Below are positions 53,052 through 61,176 of a stretch of 64,000 nucleotides of DNA, one piece after another; the stretch's first letter is position 1, and every line of letters begins with the position of its first letter. This DNA comes from Porticoccus sp964276025. Its GTDB lineage: Bacteria > Pseudomonadota > Gammaproteobacteria > Pseudomonadales > Porticoccaceae. Under the pieces are notes generated by a model. The model was not told the DNA's origin. It saw nothing but the letters and a program-made list of their open reading frames with translations, and searched no databases. The stretch spans positions 806,001 to 870,000 of the forward strand of contig CAXYDD010000002.1 of NCBI GenBank assembly GCA_964276025.1, read 5' to 3'. The position numbers were made by a program, and so were the translations under genes.

Positions 53052-54134
53052 TTAATTTTTTGATTGAAGAAAAACTCCGCACTCTAAATGCTCCGTGTAG
53101 GGAAATTGATCAAAAACTGCAAAGCTTTTTATAGAATGTGTGTCACTAATTTTATGTATATTTTCTTGTAAACTCTTAGGATTGCACGAAATATAAAGAA
53201 TATTCTCAAATTTCTTTAATAAATTAAGTGTTTTTTCATCTAAACCTACACGAGGCGGGTCTACAAAAATTGTGTTTAGCTTGTAGCTATTAAGATCAAT
53301 ATTTTTCAGCCTGCGAAACTTTCTAACTTTGTTTATGGCGAGTGAAATTTCCTCGCTAGACATTCTGCATATCGTAACATTTTCAATATTATTTTTTTCT
53401 AAATTAAAATGAGCAGCATCAACTGATGCTTTTGATACCTCTGTGGCTAGGATTTTTTTAAAGTTTTTAGATAGTACGCAAGTAAAATTTCCATTACCGC
53501 AATATAACTCTAATAAATCATCCCCGCATTTTTCCGTTTGACGAAGTGTCCAGCTAAGCATTGCTTGATTTATTCTCGCATTAGGCTGTGTAAATCCATT
53601 CTCAATTTGCTTATAGTAGTAATCAGTCCCATCAATTGGTAATTTTTCTACAACATAGTCATGACCAATTATTAATTTTTTCTTTCGGCTTCGTCCTATG
53701 ATGTTTATCTTAAATTTCATGTGAAGATTAGTGGCTTCTTTACTCCAATCTTCGCCAACAGGTGTATGATAAATGAGGGTGACAGCTGTATCACCACTAA
53801 GCGTTGTTAAAAATTCTATTGAAAATAGTTTATTTTTGAGTATGTTGTATTTATTGATCTCTAGTAGCAATGGAGCCATAAGTTCATTAATTTTCTTTGA
53901 GCCTATTGGAAATTCTTGAATTATGTAGGGAGTCTTTTTATCAGGGTGGTTCATTGCATAAAAAACTTCATCATTTTTATGCCAAATGCGAAATTCAGCT
54001 CTCATCCTAAAATGAAGAGTCTCTGATTTATATATTTCAAATGCTGGTAGCGAGATACAAGAAAAAATCTTTTCCAGGTCATTTATTTTTAGGTTAAGCA
54101 GGTAATCGTATTCAACTGGGTTTATTTGCTGCAC
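53052..54134 (-). CDS. trmA: tRNA (uracil-5-)-methyltransferase TrmA
   Basis: TrmA makes ribothymidine 54 in the T loop of tRNA. The 360 residues match E. coli TrmA (366). The SAM motif is LLELYCGNGNFTCVLS near residue 200. The catalytic cysteine lies in YISCNPKSLQEN near residue 320, after FVDPPRVGLD. FTQPNARINQAML and the conserved SAVTLIYH-type strand (TAVTLIYHTPVGEDW) also fit. The absence of a TRAM domain and the length separate it from RlmC/RlmD. Confidence 0.95.
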   Translation of the reverse strand: MQQINPVEYDYLLNLKINDLEKIFSCISLPAFEIYKSETLHFRMRAEFRIWHKNDEVFYAMNHPDKKTPYIIQEFPIGSKKINELMAPLLLEINKYNILKNKLFSIEFLTTLSGDTAVTLIYHTPVGEDWSKEATNLHMKFKINIIGRSRKKKLIIGHDYVVEKLPIDGTDYYYKQIENGFTQPNARINQAMLSWTLRQTEKCGDDLLELYCGNGNFTCVLSKNFKKILATEVSKASVDAAHFNLEKNNIENVTICRMSSEEISLAINKVRKFRRLKNIDLNSYKLNTIFVDPPRVGLDEKTLNLLKKFENILYISCNPKSLQENIHKISDTHSIKSFAVFDQFPYTEHLECGVFLQSKN

Positions 54135-54244
54135 GAATTATCTTCCCGTAATGATAAAAAATACTAAATAACTTGAGTTATAGTGATTTATGTATTTTAC
54201 GAGTTGCTATATTGTTAAGTGACAATTGACAACGAAGTTGATAT

Positions 54245-54598
54245 TTATCTTTCAAAAATATCATCGGTTCTTGATGCCATAATAAAATCATTTTTATGAA
54301 GTCCTGCCATTTCATGACTCCACCAAGTTACCCTTACTTTACCCCATTCAACTAGTATTGCTGGATGGTGCCCTACTGATTCTGCTATTTCGCCAACTTG
54401 GTTAGCAAATTTTAGTGCCTGCTCAAAATTGTCAAAGGTATATATTCTTGAAATCTGAGGTATACCTTGTTGGATATTTATATCCCAAAGAGGTAGCTCT
54501 TCCAGTAATAATTTTTCTTCTACAGTTGATAACCGAACAGCATCAATAGAACAGGCTTCACAGTTTTCTTTCGATAGACTTTTTTCGCTATTAGACAT
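54245..54598 (-). CDS. Pterin-4a-carbinolamine dehydratase (PhhB/DCoH family)
   Basis: Enzymes of this family dehydrate 4a-hydroxytetrahydropterin after aromatic amino acid hydroxylation. The 117 residues show the active-site signature VGHHPAILVEWGKVRVTWWSHEMAGLHKNDF near residues 74-104 and the preceding FKFANQVGEIAE-type helix (KFANQVGEIAESV). No phenylalanine hydroxylase gene lies next to it here, so the partner may be elsewhere, or the protein may serve another pterin pathway. Confidence 0.9.
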   Translation of the reverse strand: MSNSEKSLSKENCEACSIDAVRLSTVEEKLLLEELPLWDINIQQGIPQISRIYTFDNFEQALKFANQVGEIAESVGHHPAILVEWGKVRVTWWSHEMAGLHKNDFIMASRTDDIFER

Positions 54599-54634
54599 AA
54601 AAAAACCTTAGTTAGCTAATTTGAGCAGTATGCA

Positions 54635-54949
54635 TTACAAACAATTCTTTGGTTTCGGAAGACCAGCCAGTTTAGCCACAATCTTGGCTGGACTTTGGGG
54701 AAACAATTTCATCAAATATATGCTGTGAGCTTTATCTATACTCAAATTCATAGCAATAGTTTTAATTAACGGGCGCATTGAGGGCGAAAACCCATATTCA
54801 GCATAAAACTCCCTAGCCAAAATAAGAATTTCAACATGCTCTGGTGTAAGCACTAAGTTATCTTCAACAGAGAGTCTTTCGGCGTTTTTTTCAGACCAAT
54901 CAGCAAGTTTATTTAAATAGTTTATCTTTGTTTCTATTTGTAATTCCAG
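54635..54949 (-). CDS. tusE: TusE/DsrC-family sulfur carrier, apparent non-standard start
   Basis: TusE accepts sulfur from the TusBCD complex and passes it to MnmA for 2-thiouridine at tRNA position 34. The C-terminal half is unmistakable: LTPEHVEILILAREFYAEYG and GLPKPKNCL with the conserved penultimate cysteine. The conserved N-terminal half is also encoded (IETKINYLNKLADWSE) but has no ATG, GTG or TTG before it. The frame is open back to the stop codon of the BI-1 gene at 54958-54956. The best start is a CTG at 54949, giving 104 residues against 109 in E. coli; the GTG at 54853 would remove a third of the protein. tusB, tusC and tusD, which normally lie between, are missing. Confidence 0.8.
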   Translation of the reverse strand: MELQIETKINYLNKLADWSEKNAERLSVEDNLVLTPEHVEILILAREFYAEYGFSPSMRPLIKTIAMNLSIDKAHSIYLMKLFPQSPAKIVAKLAGLPKPKNCL

Positions 54950-54955
54950 ATAAGG

Positions 54956-55606
54956 TTAATCTCGCGCTGCGCTGAGTAAATGTAAAAGGCTTGTGAATAT
55001 ATTATAAAGCATCACATAGAGTGTCACAGTAGCAGAAATATAGTTACGTTCACCTCCATGAATAATAGCGCTTGTTTGCCACATAATTATACCTGATGAA
55101 ATCAAAAGGAATATACAAGACAACGCTAAAGCCAGCCCTTGAATCTGAAGGAAAATATTAGCTATCGCAGCTATAAAAGCAATAATAATGCCCGTCATAA
55201 GAAATCCGCCCATAAAGGACAACTCTTTTTTAGTAACCAATACATAAGATGAGCATGCAAAGAAGATAAGAGCTGTGCCGCCTAGAGCCGTCAATATAAT
55301 TTGGGATCCAGAACTAGCTAAATAAAAGGAGATCATGGGGCCAAGAGTAAAGCCCATCCAACCAGTTAGAGCAAAAACCCAAAATAATCCAGCAGAGCGA
55401 TTTTTGTTTTTTTCAACCATCCATAAACAGCCGATATATGGAATCAACATCCATAGACCCATAAAAGGTGCATTTACAGCCATCGCTACACCACACATGG
55501 CTGCACTAAATAGCAGAGTAAGCGACAACAGTGTGTATGTATTCCGAAGAACCTTTACTGCCTCTGGATTGAGTGTATTAGTTAAAACTTCCTGTTTTAT
55601 AGCCAT
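54956..55606 (-). CDS. yccA: Bax inhibitor-1 / YccA family membrane protein
   Basis: This 216-residue protein has seven hydrophobic segments and matches the BI-1/YccA family (VLRNTYTLLSLTLLFSAAMCGVAM, then AALGGTALIFFACSSYV-like segments and ISATVTLYVMLYNIFTSLLHLLS). In E. coli YccA is a substrate and modulator of the FtsH membrane protease. In Pseudomonas the gene precedes tusDCB-tusE; here tusE follows at once, in the same reading frame after the stop codon. Confidence 0.92.
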   Translation of the reverse strand: MAIKQEVLTNTLNPEAVKVLRNTYTLLSLTLLFSAAMCGVAMAVNAPFMGLWMLIPYIGCLWMVEKNKNRSAGLFWVFALTGWMGFTLGPMISFYLASSGSQIILTALGGTALIFFACSSYVLVTKKELSFMGGFLMTGIIIAFIAAIANIFLQIQGLALALSCIFLLISSGIIMWQTSAIIHGGERNYISATVTLYVMLYNIFTSLLHLLSAARD

Positions 55607-55750
55607 TATTATATTGCCTCTTAGCTTAATTTTTATAATTATATTCTATAATGTGTATTTTTGAAATCAACAGTCAAGAGAAATATATTACTTTTAACAG
55701 AGAAAAAATTATCCTATAACCAAGTACAAATGTATTTTAGTCTTTGAACA

Positions 55751-55771
55751 ATACTAATTTATCATTAGTAT
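55751..55771 (+). promoter_or_regulatory. Inverted repeat over a candidate msbA promoter
   Basis: ATACTAAT-TTATC-ATTAGTAT is a perfect eight-base inverted repeat 66 bases before msbA. TTGAAC (55744-55749) and TAGTAT (55766-55771) are 16 bases apart, so the repeat would cover the promoter spacer and -10. The promoter assignment is tentative. Confidence 0.3.
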
Positions 55772-55836
55772 GTATAAAAAGGCTTGCGAAATTTTCTTGT
55801 TGAACTGAGCCAATAAAATAAATTTAGGAAACAATT

Positions 55837-57714
55837 GTGGCTGATACAAACCCTGACTCTAATCACCCAGAGATATCGAACCTACAAATTTATATGAGAT
55901 TGCTATCTTATGTGAAAAGGTACCTAGGTATTTTCTTTCTGAGTATCTTGGGATTGATTATCTTTTCTTCAATGGAAATTGCATTTATTGATTTATTTGG
56001 TTACACCGTAAATGCTATTGGCGGCATGACAGCCGATTCTGCAACTGCAGGTGAGATGAGTGAACAGGGGAGCGGTTTAACTGTATATATCGTAAATGCA
56101 TTATCATCGGATGGTAGTAATATTCTAGATACCCGATGGATGGTTCCACTGATAATGTTAATGATAGCAGTAGTAAGAGGGCTATCTTTTTTTGTTGGGG
56201 GCTATTGTATGACCTATGTGTCGCAAATCCTTGTACATAATCTCCGAGTAGCTGTTTTTAATAAATATACATCATTACCTGCAAGCTACTTTGATTCGAG
56301 CATGAGTGGACATTTGGTTGCTCGAACAACTTTCATAGTATCCCAAGTTACTCAGGCGGCAACAAATTCTCTTAAAGTGATGATACGTGAAGGTGCTTTG
56401 GTTATTGGCCTAATTAGCTATTTATTTTATTTGAATTGGAAATTGGCGCTAATATTTTTAACCATTTTGCCTATCATTGGGTTAGTTGTTTTGTCGGTAA
56501 GTAAGCGCTTTAGAAAGCTTGCATTAAGAATACAATCGTCTATGGGTGATGTAACCCAGGTGACTCAGGAGCTCGTTGGCGGCTATAGAGATATGCATCT
56601 GTATGGAGCAAAGTATTTTGAACGTCAACGTATGAAAGATGCCAGTAAGAATAGTAGAAAACAACAAATGAAGTTATCTATAACTGAGTCAATTAGTACC
56701 CCAGTAATTCAGCTATTAGTAGCATCTGCTCTTTCATTCTTGATGTGGCTGGTGCTTGATCCTAATGTTTTATCAAAAATGAGCGGTGGTGATTTTGTCA
56801 AGTTTCTAGCATCGGCAGCATTACTTGCAAAGCCTGTAAGAGCGCTATCGGGCATTAATAGTAAAATTCAACAAGGTATCGCAGCCGCCGGTACATTATT
56901 TTCAACCCTAGATAATAATGAAGAAGTGGATGAAGGTGTCATCGAAAAAGAAAAAGTCGATGGGCGTTTTGAATTCTCAAAAGTTAACTTTGCGTATGGT
57001 GCCAATGAAAAAAATGTACTCAATGGCGTCACGTTTAATGTGAAAGCTGGCGAAACTGTAGCATTGGTTGGCCGCTCTGGGAGTGGTAAAAGTACTTTGA
57101 TAAGTATGATCCCTCGCTTTTATGAGATAAATGAAGGGATGATTAATTTGGACGGCAAAGAATTAAAAAGCTATAAGCTCGAAAATCTGCGTAGTCATAT
57201 AGCTCTTGTATCTCAAAAAATCAGTCTTTTTAATGATTCTATTTATAATAATATTGCCTACGGTACATTGGCTAATAAAACAAAAAATGAAGTAAAGACT
57301 GCCGCCAAGGCTGCCAATGCTCTTGAATTTATTGAGCAACTGCCCAATGGTTTCGATACTATTATTGGAGATCAGGGTATAAAATTGTCTGGAGGTCAGC
57401 GACAACGTCTAGCCATCGCAAGAGCTATCCTAAAAGATGCCCCTATTTTAATTCTTGATGAGGCTACTTCAGCCCTAGATACCCAGACAGAACGGTATAT
57501 TCAAGAAGCTTTGGAAGCCGTTATGAGAGGTCGGACGACCTTCGTGATAGCTCATCGACTTACTACAATAGAAAGTGCAGATAGAATTTTAATGATGAGT
57601 AAAGGTAAAATCGTTGAACAAGGAACACATGAAGAATTATTGAAGCTAAATAAGCTTTACGCGAAACTTCATAATAAAATTGTGGTAGAGGAAAAAAGTG
57701 ACTCTAACGACTAA
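55837..57714 (+). CDS. msbA: Lipid A export permease/ATP-binding protein MsbA
   Basis: MsbA flips core lipid A across the inner membrane. The protein is a half-size ABC exporter: six membrane segments to about residue 320, then the nucleotide-binding domain with Walker A GRSGSGKST near residue 412, Q-loop SQKISLFND, signature LSGGQRQRLAIARA, Walker B ILILDEATSALD and the H-loop IAHRLTTI. The 625 residues exceed E. coli MsbA (582), mainly from an insertion after the first membrane segment (TADSATAGEMSEQGSG). The start is GTG. lpxK follows ten bases later, supporting the MsbA assignment over other exporters. Confidence 0.94.
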   Translation: MADTNPDSNHPEISNLQIYMRLLSYVKRYLGIFFLSILGLIIFSSMEIAFIDLFGYTVNAIGGMTADSATAGEMSEQGSGLTVYIVNALSSDGSNILDTRWMVPLIMLMIAVVRGLSFFVGGYCMTYVSQILVHNLRVAVFNKYTSLPASYFDSSMSGHLVARTTFIVSQVTQAATNSLKVMIREGALVIGLISYLFYLNWKLALIFLTILPIIGLVVLSVSKRFRKLALRIQSSMGDVTQVTQELVGGYRDMHLYGAKYFERQRMKDASKNSRKQQMKLSITESISTPVIQLLVASALSFLMWLVLDPNVLSKMSGGDFVKFLASAALLAKPVRALSGINSKIQQGIAAAGTLFSTLDNNEEVDEGVIEKEKVDGRFEFSKVNFAYGANEKNVLNGVTFNVKAGETVALVGRSGSGKSTLISMIPRFYEINEGMINLDGKELKSYKLENLRSHIALVSQKISLFNDSIYNNIAYGTLANKTKNEVKTAAKAANALEFIEQLPNGFDTIIGDQGIKLSGGQRQRLAIARAILKDAPILILDEATSALDTQTERYIQEALEAVMRGRTTFVIAHRLTTIESADRILMMSKGKIVEQGTHEELLKLNKLYAKLHNKIVVEEKSDSND

Positions 57715-57723
57715 AGATTTCAA

Positions 57724-58791
57724 TTGAGGAGTTCATCTCAATTTTTTGAAGATATTTTTTATCGCCGAACATGGTGGGTAGTTCTTTTGGTCCCTTTCTC
57801 ATGGATATTTTTTATCTCAGTCGTTATTCGTCGAATTTTTCAAACACAAATTAATCCCAACCCTTCACTTAAAGTTCCTGTTATTGTAATTGGTAATATA
57901 AACACTGGTGGCACTGGAAAGACTCCTCTAGTAATAGCAATCGCTCGTTACTTAAAAGATGCTGGGTATAAACCTGGTATTGTCAGTCGTGGATATAAGG
58001 GAAATTCATCTATTTATCCTGTACTTTTAAATAAGAGGTCCCGAGCTTCAGATGTTGGAGATGAACCTTTACTATTGGCAGATATTTGTCCTGTGAGCGT
58101 TGATCCTAATCGTTATCGAGCAGCAAATTATTTACTTGAAAAAACCGATTGTGACTTGATCTTAAGTGACGATGGCCTACAACATTATAAACTACCTAGA
58201 GATATAGAGATTGCTGTAGTCAATGGCAATAAAAAATTTGGTAATGGTTTACTTTTGCCTGCTGGCCCTCTGAGGGAGCCAGTGCGAAGATTAAAAGAAG
58301 TTGATTTTATCGCTACTAATTATAACAGCAGTAGCTCAATGAGAAAATCAACCAAACAAAATGAAGTACTTTTAGAAACTGAATCACATTTCACCATTAA
58401 ACCAGTAAGATTAAAAAATTTAGTTTCGGGTGAAGTTCATTCAATAGTCAGCGAATTCTCATCAAATGATTTACTAGAGGAATGTGTAAAAGACTGGAAA
58501 TATGATAAGCAGATACATGCAGTTGCTGGGATTGGAGATCCTCAAAGATTTTCTGACACTCTAGTCAGTTTGGGATTCGAGCCTATTTTGCATAGTCTGC
58601 AAGATCACCATCATTTTGATGGCGGTGAGCTTTTTTTCGATGATGATCTCCCAGTAATCATTACGGCTAAAGATGCAGTAAAGTGTAAAGCTGTTAATAA
58701 TGATAAAATTTGGGTTCTTGATGTAGAAGCCATAGCTGACCCCATTTTTTTAAAGGGACTTCTAGAGCAGGTAAGGCGAGTAAATATTTAG
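57724..58791 (+). CDS. lpxK: Tetraacyldisaccharide 4'-kinase
   Basis: LpxK phosphorylates the lipid A precursor at the 4' position at the inner membrane. An N-terminal membrane segment (about residues 17-35) is followed by the P loop VIGNINTGGTGKTP near residue 55. IVSRGYKG, VGDEPLLLA, LILSDDGLQHYKLPRDIEI and ITAKDAVKC complete the family pattern. At 355 residues it is slightly longer than E. coli (328). The start is TTG, and the only GAGGAG-like element overlaps codons 1-3 rather than preceding it, so the exact start is uncertain. Confidence 0.95.
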   Translation: MRSSSQFFEDIFYRRTWWVVLLVPFSWIFFISVVIRRIFQTQINPNPSLKVPVIVIGNINTGGTGKTPLVIAIARYLKDAGYKPGIVSRGYKGNSSIYPVLLNKRSRASDVGDEPLLLADICPVSVDPNRYRAANYLLEKTDCDLILSDDGLQHYKLPRDIEIAVVNGNKKFGNGLLLPAGPLREPVRRLKEVDFIATNYNSSSSMRKSTKQNEVLLETESHFTIKPVRLKNLVSGEVHSIVSEFSSNDLLEECVKDWKYDKQIHAVAGIGDPQRFSDTLVSLGFEPILHSLQDHHHFDGGELFFDDDLPVIITAKDAVKCKAVNNDKIWVLDVEAIADPIFLKGLLEQVRRVNI

Positions 58792-58867
58792 CTAGTTCGA
58801 TATTTTAAAAATGATAAACATGGCAATCGTTTAAATATTATACTATTAGCAAAAAGCGTGAGGCAGT

Positions 58868-59632
58868 ATGAGTTTTACAGTTATTATTCCTGCTCGTTTT
58901 GATTCGTCAAGACTACCCGGAAAACCTTTGATGAAAATTAATGGTATGACAATGATAGAGCGTGTATACGCTCAGTCTATGAAAAGTCATGCAGATAGAG
59001 TAATCGTTGCTACAGATAGTAAGAAAATATTTGATGAGGTCATTCATTTTGGTGGACAAGCATATATGACGTCAAGTCATCATCAGTCTGGAACAGATAG
59101 ACTGCAGGAAGTTGCAAAACAGCTAGATTTACCCCCAAAGCATATAGTTGTTAATGTACAGGGAGACGAGCCGCTTATTCCCCCAGAGGCTATTAATCAA
59201 GTAGCCTCTAATTTAGCAGCCAGGGATTCTGTTGGTGTAGCTACTCTTTTTGAGCCGATAGATAACCTTGAGGATTTTATCGATAAAAATGTGGTGAAAG
59301 TAGTTGTTGATAATGCTGGATTAGCTTTACTTTTTAGTCGTGCCCCTGTTCCTTGGCCGCGTGAAGATATGGATAATAAAGTAGACGAGTTATCTGTTAC
59401 GGATTTGCCTATGCGTCATATAGGTATATATGCTTATCGAATATCAATGCTCAATCAATTTGTATCATGGTCTATTGCTCCTATAGAACGAAAAGAGCTT
59501 TTAGAGCAATTGCGCTTTATATGGTACGGCGAAAAAATACATGTAGCTAAAGCGGCTGTAGAGGTGCCTAAAGGGGTTGATACAAAAGAAGATCTGGAAG
59601 ATGTCATTAAATTTTTAACAACCAACTCATAG
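58868..59632 (+). CDS. kdsB: CMP-KDO synthetase (3-deoxy-manno-octulosonate cytidylyltransferase)
   Basis: KdsB activates KDO with CTP for addition to lipid A. VIIPARFDSSRLPGKPL at the N-terminus, VNVQGDEPLIPPEAI near residue 97 and RHIGIYAYR near residue 183 are family signatures. Length 254 residues (E. coli 248). GTGAGG precedes the ATG. With kdsA earlier in the window, the KDO route is represented at both ends. The small ycaR gene usually found between lpxK and kdsB is missing. Confidence 0.97.
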   Translation: MSFTVIIPARFDSSRLPGKPLMKINGMTMIERVYAQSMKSHADRVIVATDSKKIFDEVIHFGGQAYMTSSHHQSGTDRLQEVAKQLDLPPKHIVVNVQGDEPLIPPEAINQVASNLAARDSVGVATLFEPIDNLEDFIDKNVVKVVVDNAGLALLFSRAPVPWPREDMDNKVDELSVTDLPMRHIGIYAYRISMLNQFVSWSIAPIERKELLEQLRFIWYGEKIHVAKAAVEVPKGVDTKEDLEDVIKFLTTNS

Positions 59633-59642
59633 GCTTGCATAA

Positions 59643-60113
59643 TTGAAAAATAAATCAAAAATATTATTTGTTTGTCTTGGCAATATATGTCGATCGCCAA
59701 CAGCACATGCAATTTTAGAAAAAAAAATATTAGATGAAAGCTTACAATATCAGATTATTGTGGATTCAGCTGGTACAGGTGATTGGCATATTGGACGACC
59801 ACCAGACCCACGGGCACAAAAAATTGCTCTTCGTCATAATTATGATCTTTCAAAACTGAAAGCTCGCCAAGTATCATTCGCCGATTTCTATGATTTTGAT
59901 TATATACTGGCGATGGATAAACAAAATCTTCTCGATTTAAAGGCCATGGCCCCTCTGGATTTTTCAGGGTCTTTAGAGTTGTTTCTTAACTATGGATCTA
60001 GTGATAAAAATGAGGTTCCAGATCCATATATTGGAGGAGAGGGCGGCTTCGAGGGAGTCCTATCTCTTATTGAAGATGCTGTTGATGGCTTGTTTCGACA
60101 TTTAATCAGGTAA
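59643..60113 (+). CDS. Low-molecular-weight protein-tyrosine phosphatase
   Basis: The 156 residues begin ILFVCLGNICRSPTA, which contains the C-x5-R phosphate-binding loop (Cys near residue 11), and have the general-acid aspartate in VPDPYIGGEGGFEGVL near residue 120. These enzymes dephosphorylate phosphotyrosine proteins, often in exopolysaccharide control, but the target here is unknown. The start is TTG. The order kdsB-ptp-murB is the same as in Pseudomonas. Confidence 0.94.
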   Translation: MKNKSKILFVCLGNICRSPTAHAILEKKILDESLQYQIIVDSAGTGDWHIGRPPDPRAQKIALRHNYDLSKLKARQVSFADFYDFDYILAMDKQNLLDLKAMAPLDFSGSLELFLNYGSSDKNEVPDPYIGGEGGFEGVLSLIEDAVDGLFRHLIR

Positions 60114-60121
60114 GAAGATAA

Positions 60122-61174
60122 ATGCTAAGCGTCGAAAAAAATGTGTCTCTTAAAAATTTTAATACATTAAATTTCGAGTCTACAGCAGATTTTTTTTGCT
60201 CCGTTTCCTCCAAAATAGAACTTTCTGAAGCATTAGCTTGGGGTCAAGAGAAGAATCTTCCAGTAATTGTATTAGGAAAAGGAAGCAATGTTTTAATAGC
60301 TGCAGATATACAGGGCCTTGTAATACATATAGCGATAATGGGCATTGAGCTTTTTTCTCAAAATGAAGAAAGTTTAGTGGTTAGTGTTGGTGCAGGGGAA
60401 GACTGGCATCAGCTTGTTTTAAAGACACTAAATATGGGCTGGTTTGGCCTTGAAAATCTTTCATTAATTCCAGGATCAGTCGGTGCAGCACCTATTCAAA
60501 ATATTGGTGCATATGGAATAGAGCTGAGTGATAGATTTGATTCTTTAGAGGTAATTGATAAAACAACAGGGCAATACAAAACAATGAGTATTGACGATTG
60601 CCAATTTGGTTATCGGGATAGTTTGTTCAAGAGGGCAGGCCAAGATAAATATATCATCGTATCGGTTAATCTTCGTCTCTCATTAAAACCAAATATATCT
60701 ATTGAATACCCTGCATTAAAAAATTCCCTGATGAGGCTTCATACACAGTTGCAGATGAAGCATGGGCAAAGTTTTGAGGAATGTTTAACGCCAAAAATGA
60801 TTTCTGATATTGTTTGCTCTATTCGTCGATCAAAGCTCCCTGACCCATTAAATATTCCAAATGTAGGCAGTTTCTTCAAAAATCCAATAGTTACATCTGA
60901 AGATATGTTGAATTTAAAAAAGCTCTATCCAGATATAGTTAGTTATAATTTCTGTGATGAAAATATGAAAATTAGTGCAGGATATTTGATTGAAAAAGCT
61001 GGATGGAAGGGCTTCAGGAAAGATGGGGTTGGCGTTGATGATAGGCAAGCTTTAGTATTGGTTAATTTAGGAGGGAGCGCTGAGGATATTTTGTCTTTAG
61101 CGCATGAAATTCAAGCCTCTATTTTTGAAAAATTTAGTATTCAATTAGAAATTGAGCCGAGGATATATGGATAG
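60122..61174 (+). CDS. murB: UDP-N-acetylenolpyruvoylglucosamine reductase
   Basis: MurB reduces UDP-GlcNAc-enolpyruvate to UDP-MurNAc with NADPH and FAD, the second committed step of peptidoglycan synthesis. The N-terminus SLKNFNTLNFESTADFF, FAD loop VLGKGSNVLI and LSLIPGSVGAAPIQNIGAYG are typical. The proton-donor serine is in NVGSFFKNP near residue 247, and the C-terminal glutamate is in EIEPRIYG. Length 350 fits the type I (E. coli-like) enzyme. Confidence 0.97.
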   Translation: MLSVEKNVSLKNFNTLNFESTADFFCSVSSKIELSEALAWGQEKNLPVIVLGKGSNVLIAADIQGLVIHIAIMGIELFSQNEESLVVSVGAGEDWHQLVLKTLNMGWFGLENLSLIPGSVGAAPIQNIGAYGIELSDRFDSLEVIDKTTGQYKTMSIDDCQFGYRDSLFKRAGQDKYIIVSVNLRLSLKPNISIEYPALKNSLMRLHTQLQMKHGQSFEECLTPKMISDIVCSIRRSKLPDPLNIPNVGSFFKNPIVTSEDMLNLKKLYPDIVSYNFCDENMKISAGYLIEKAGWKGFRKDGVGVDDRQALVLVNLGGSAEDILSLAHEIQASIFEKFSIQLEIEPRIYG

Positions 61175-61176
61175 TT

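Noticed and set aside
54635..54853. tusE as a 72-residue protein starting at GTG 54853
   Set aside because: Conserved TusE sequence continues upstream in the same frame, so this would be a truncated product.
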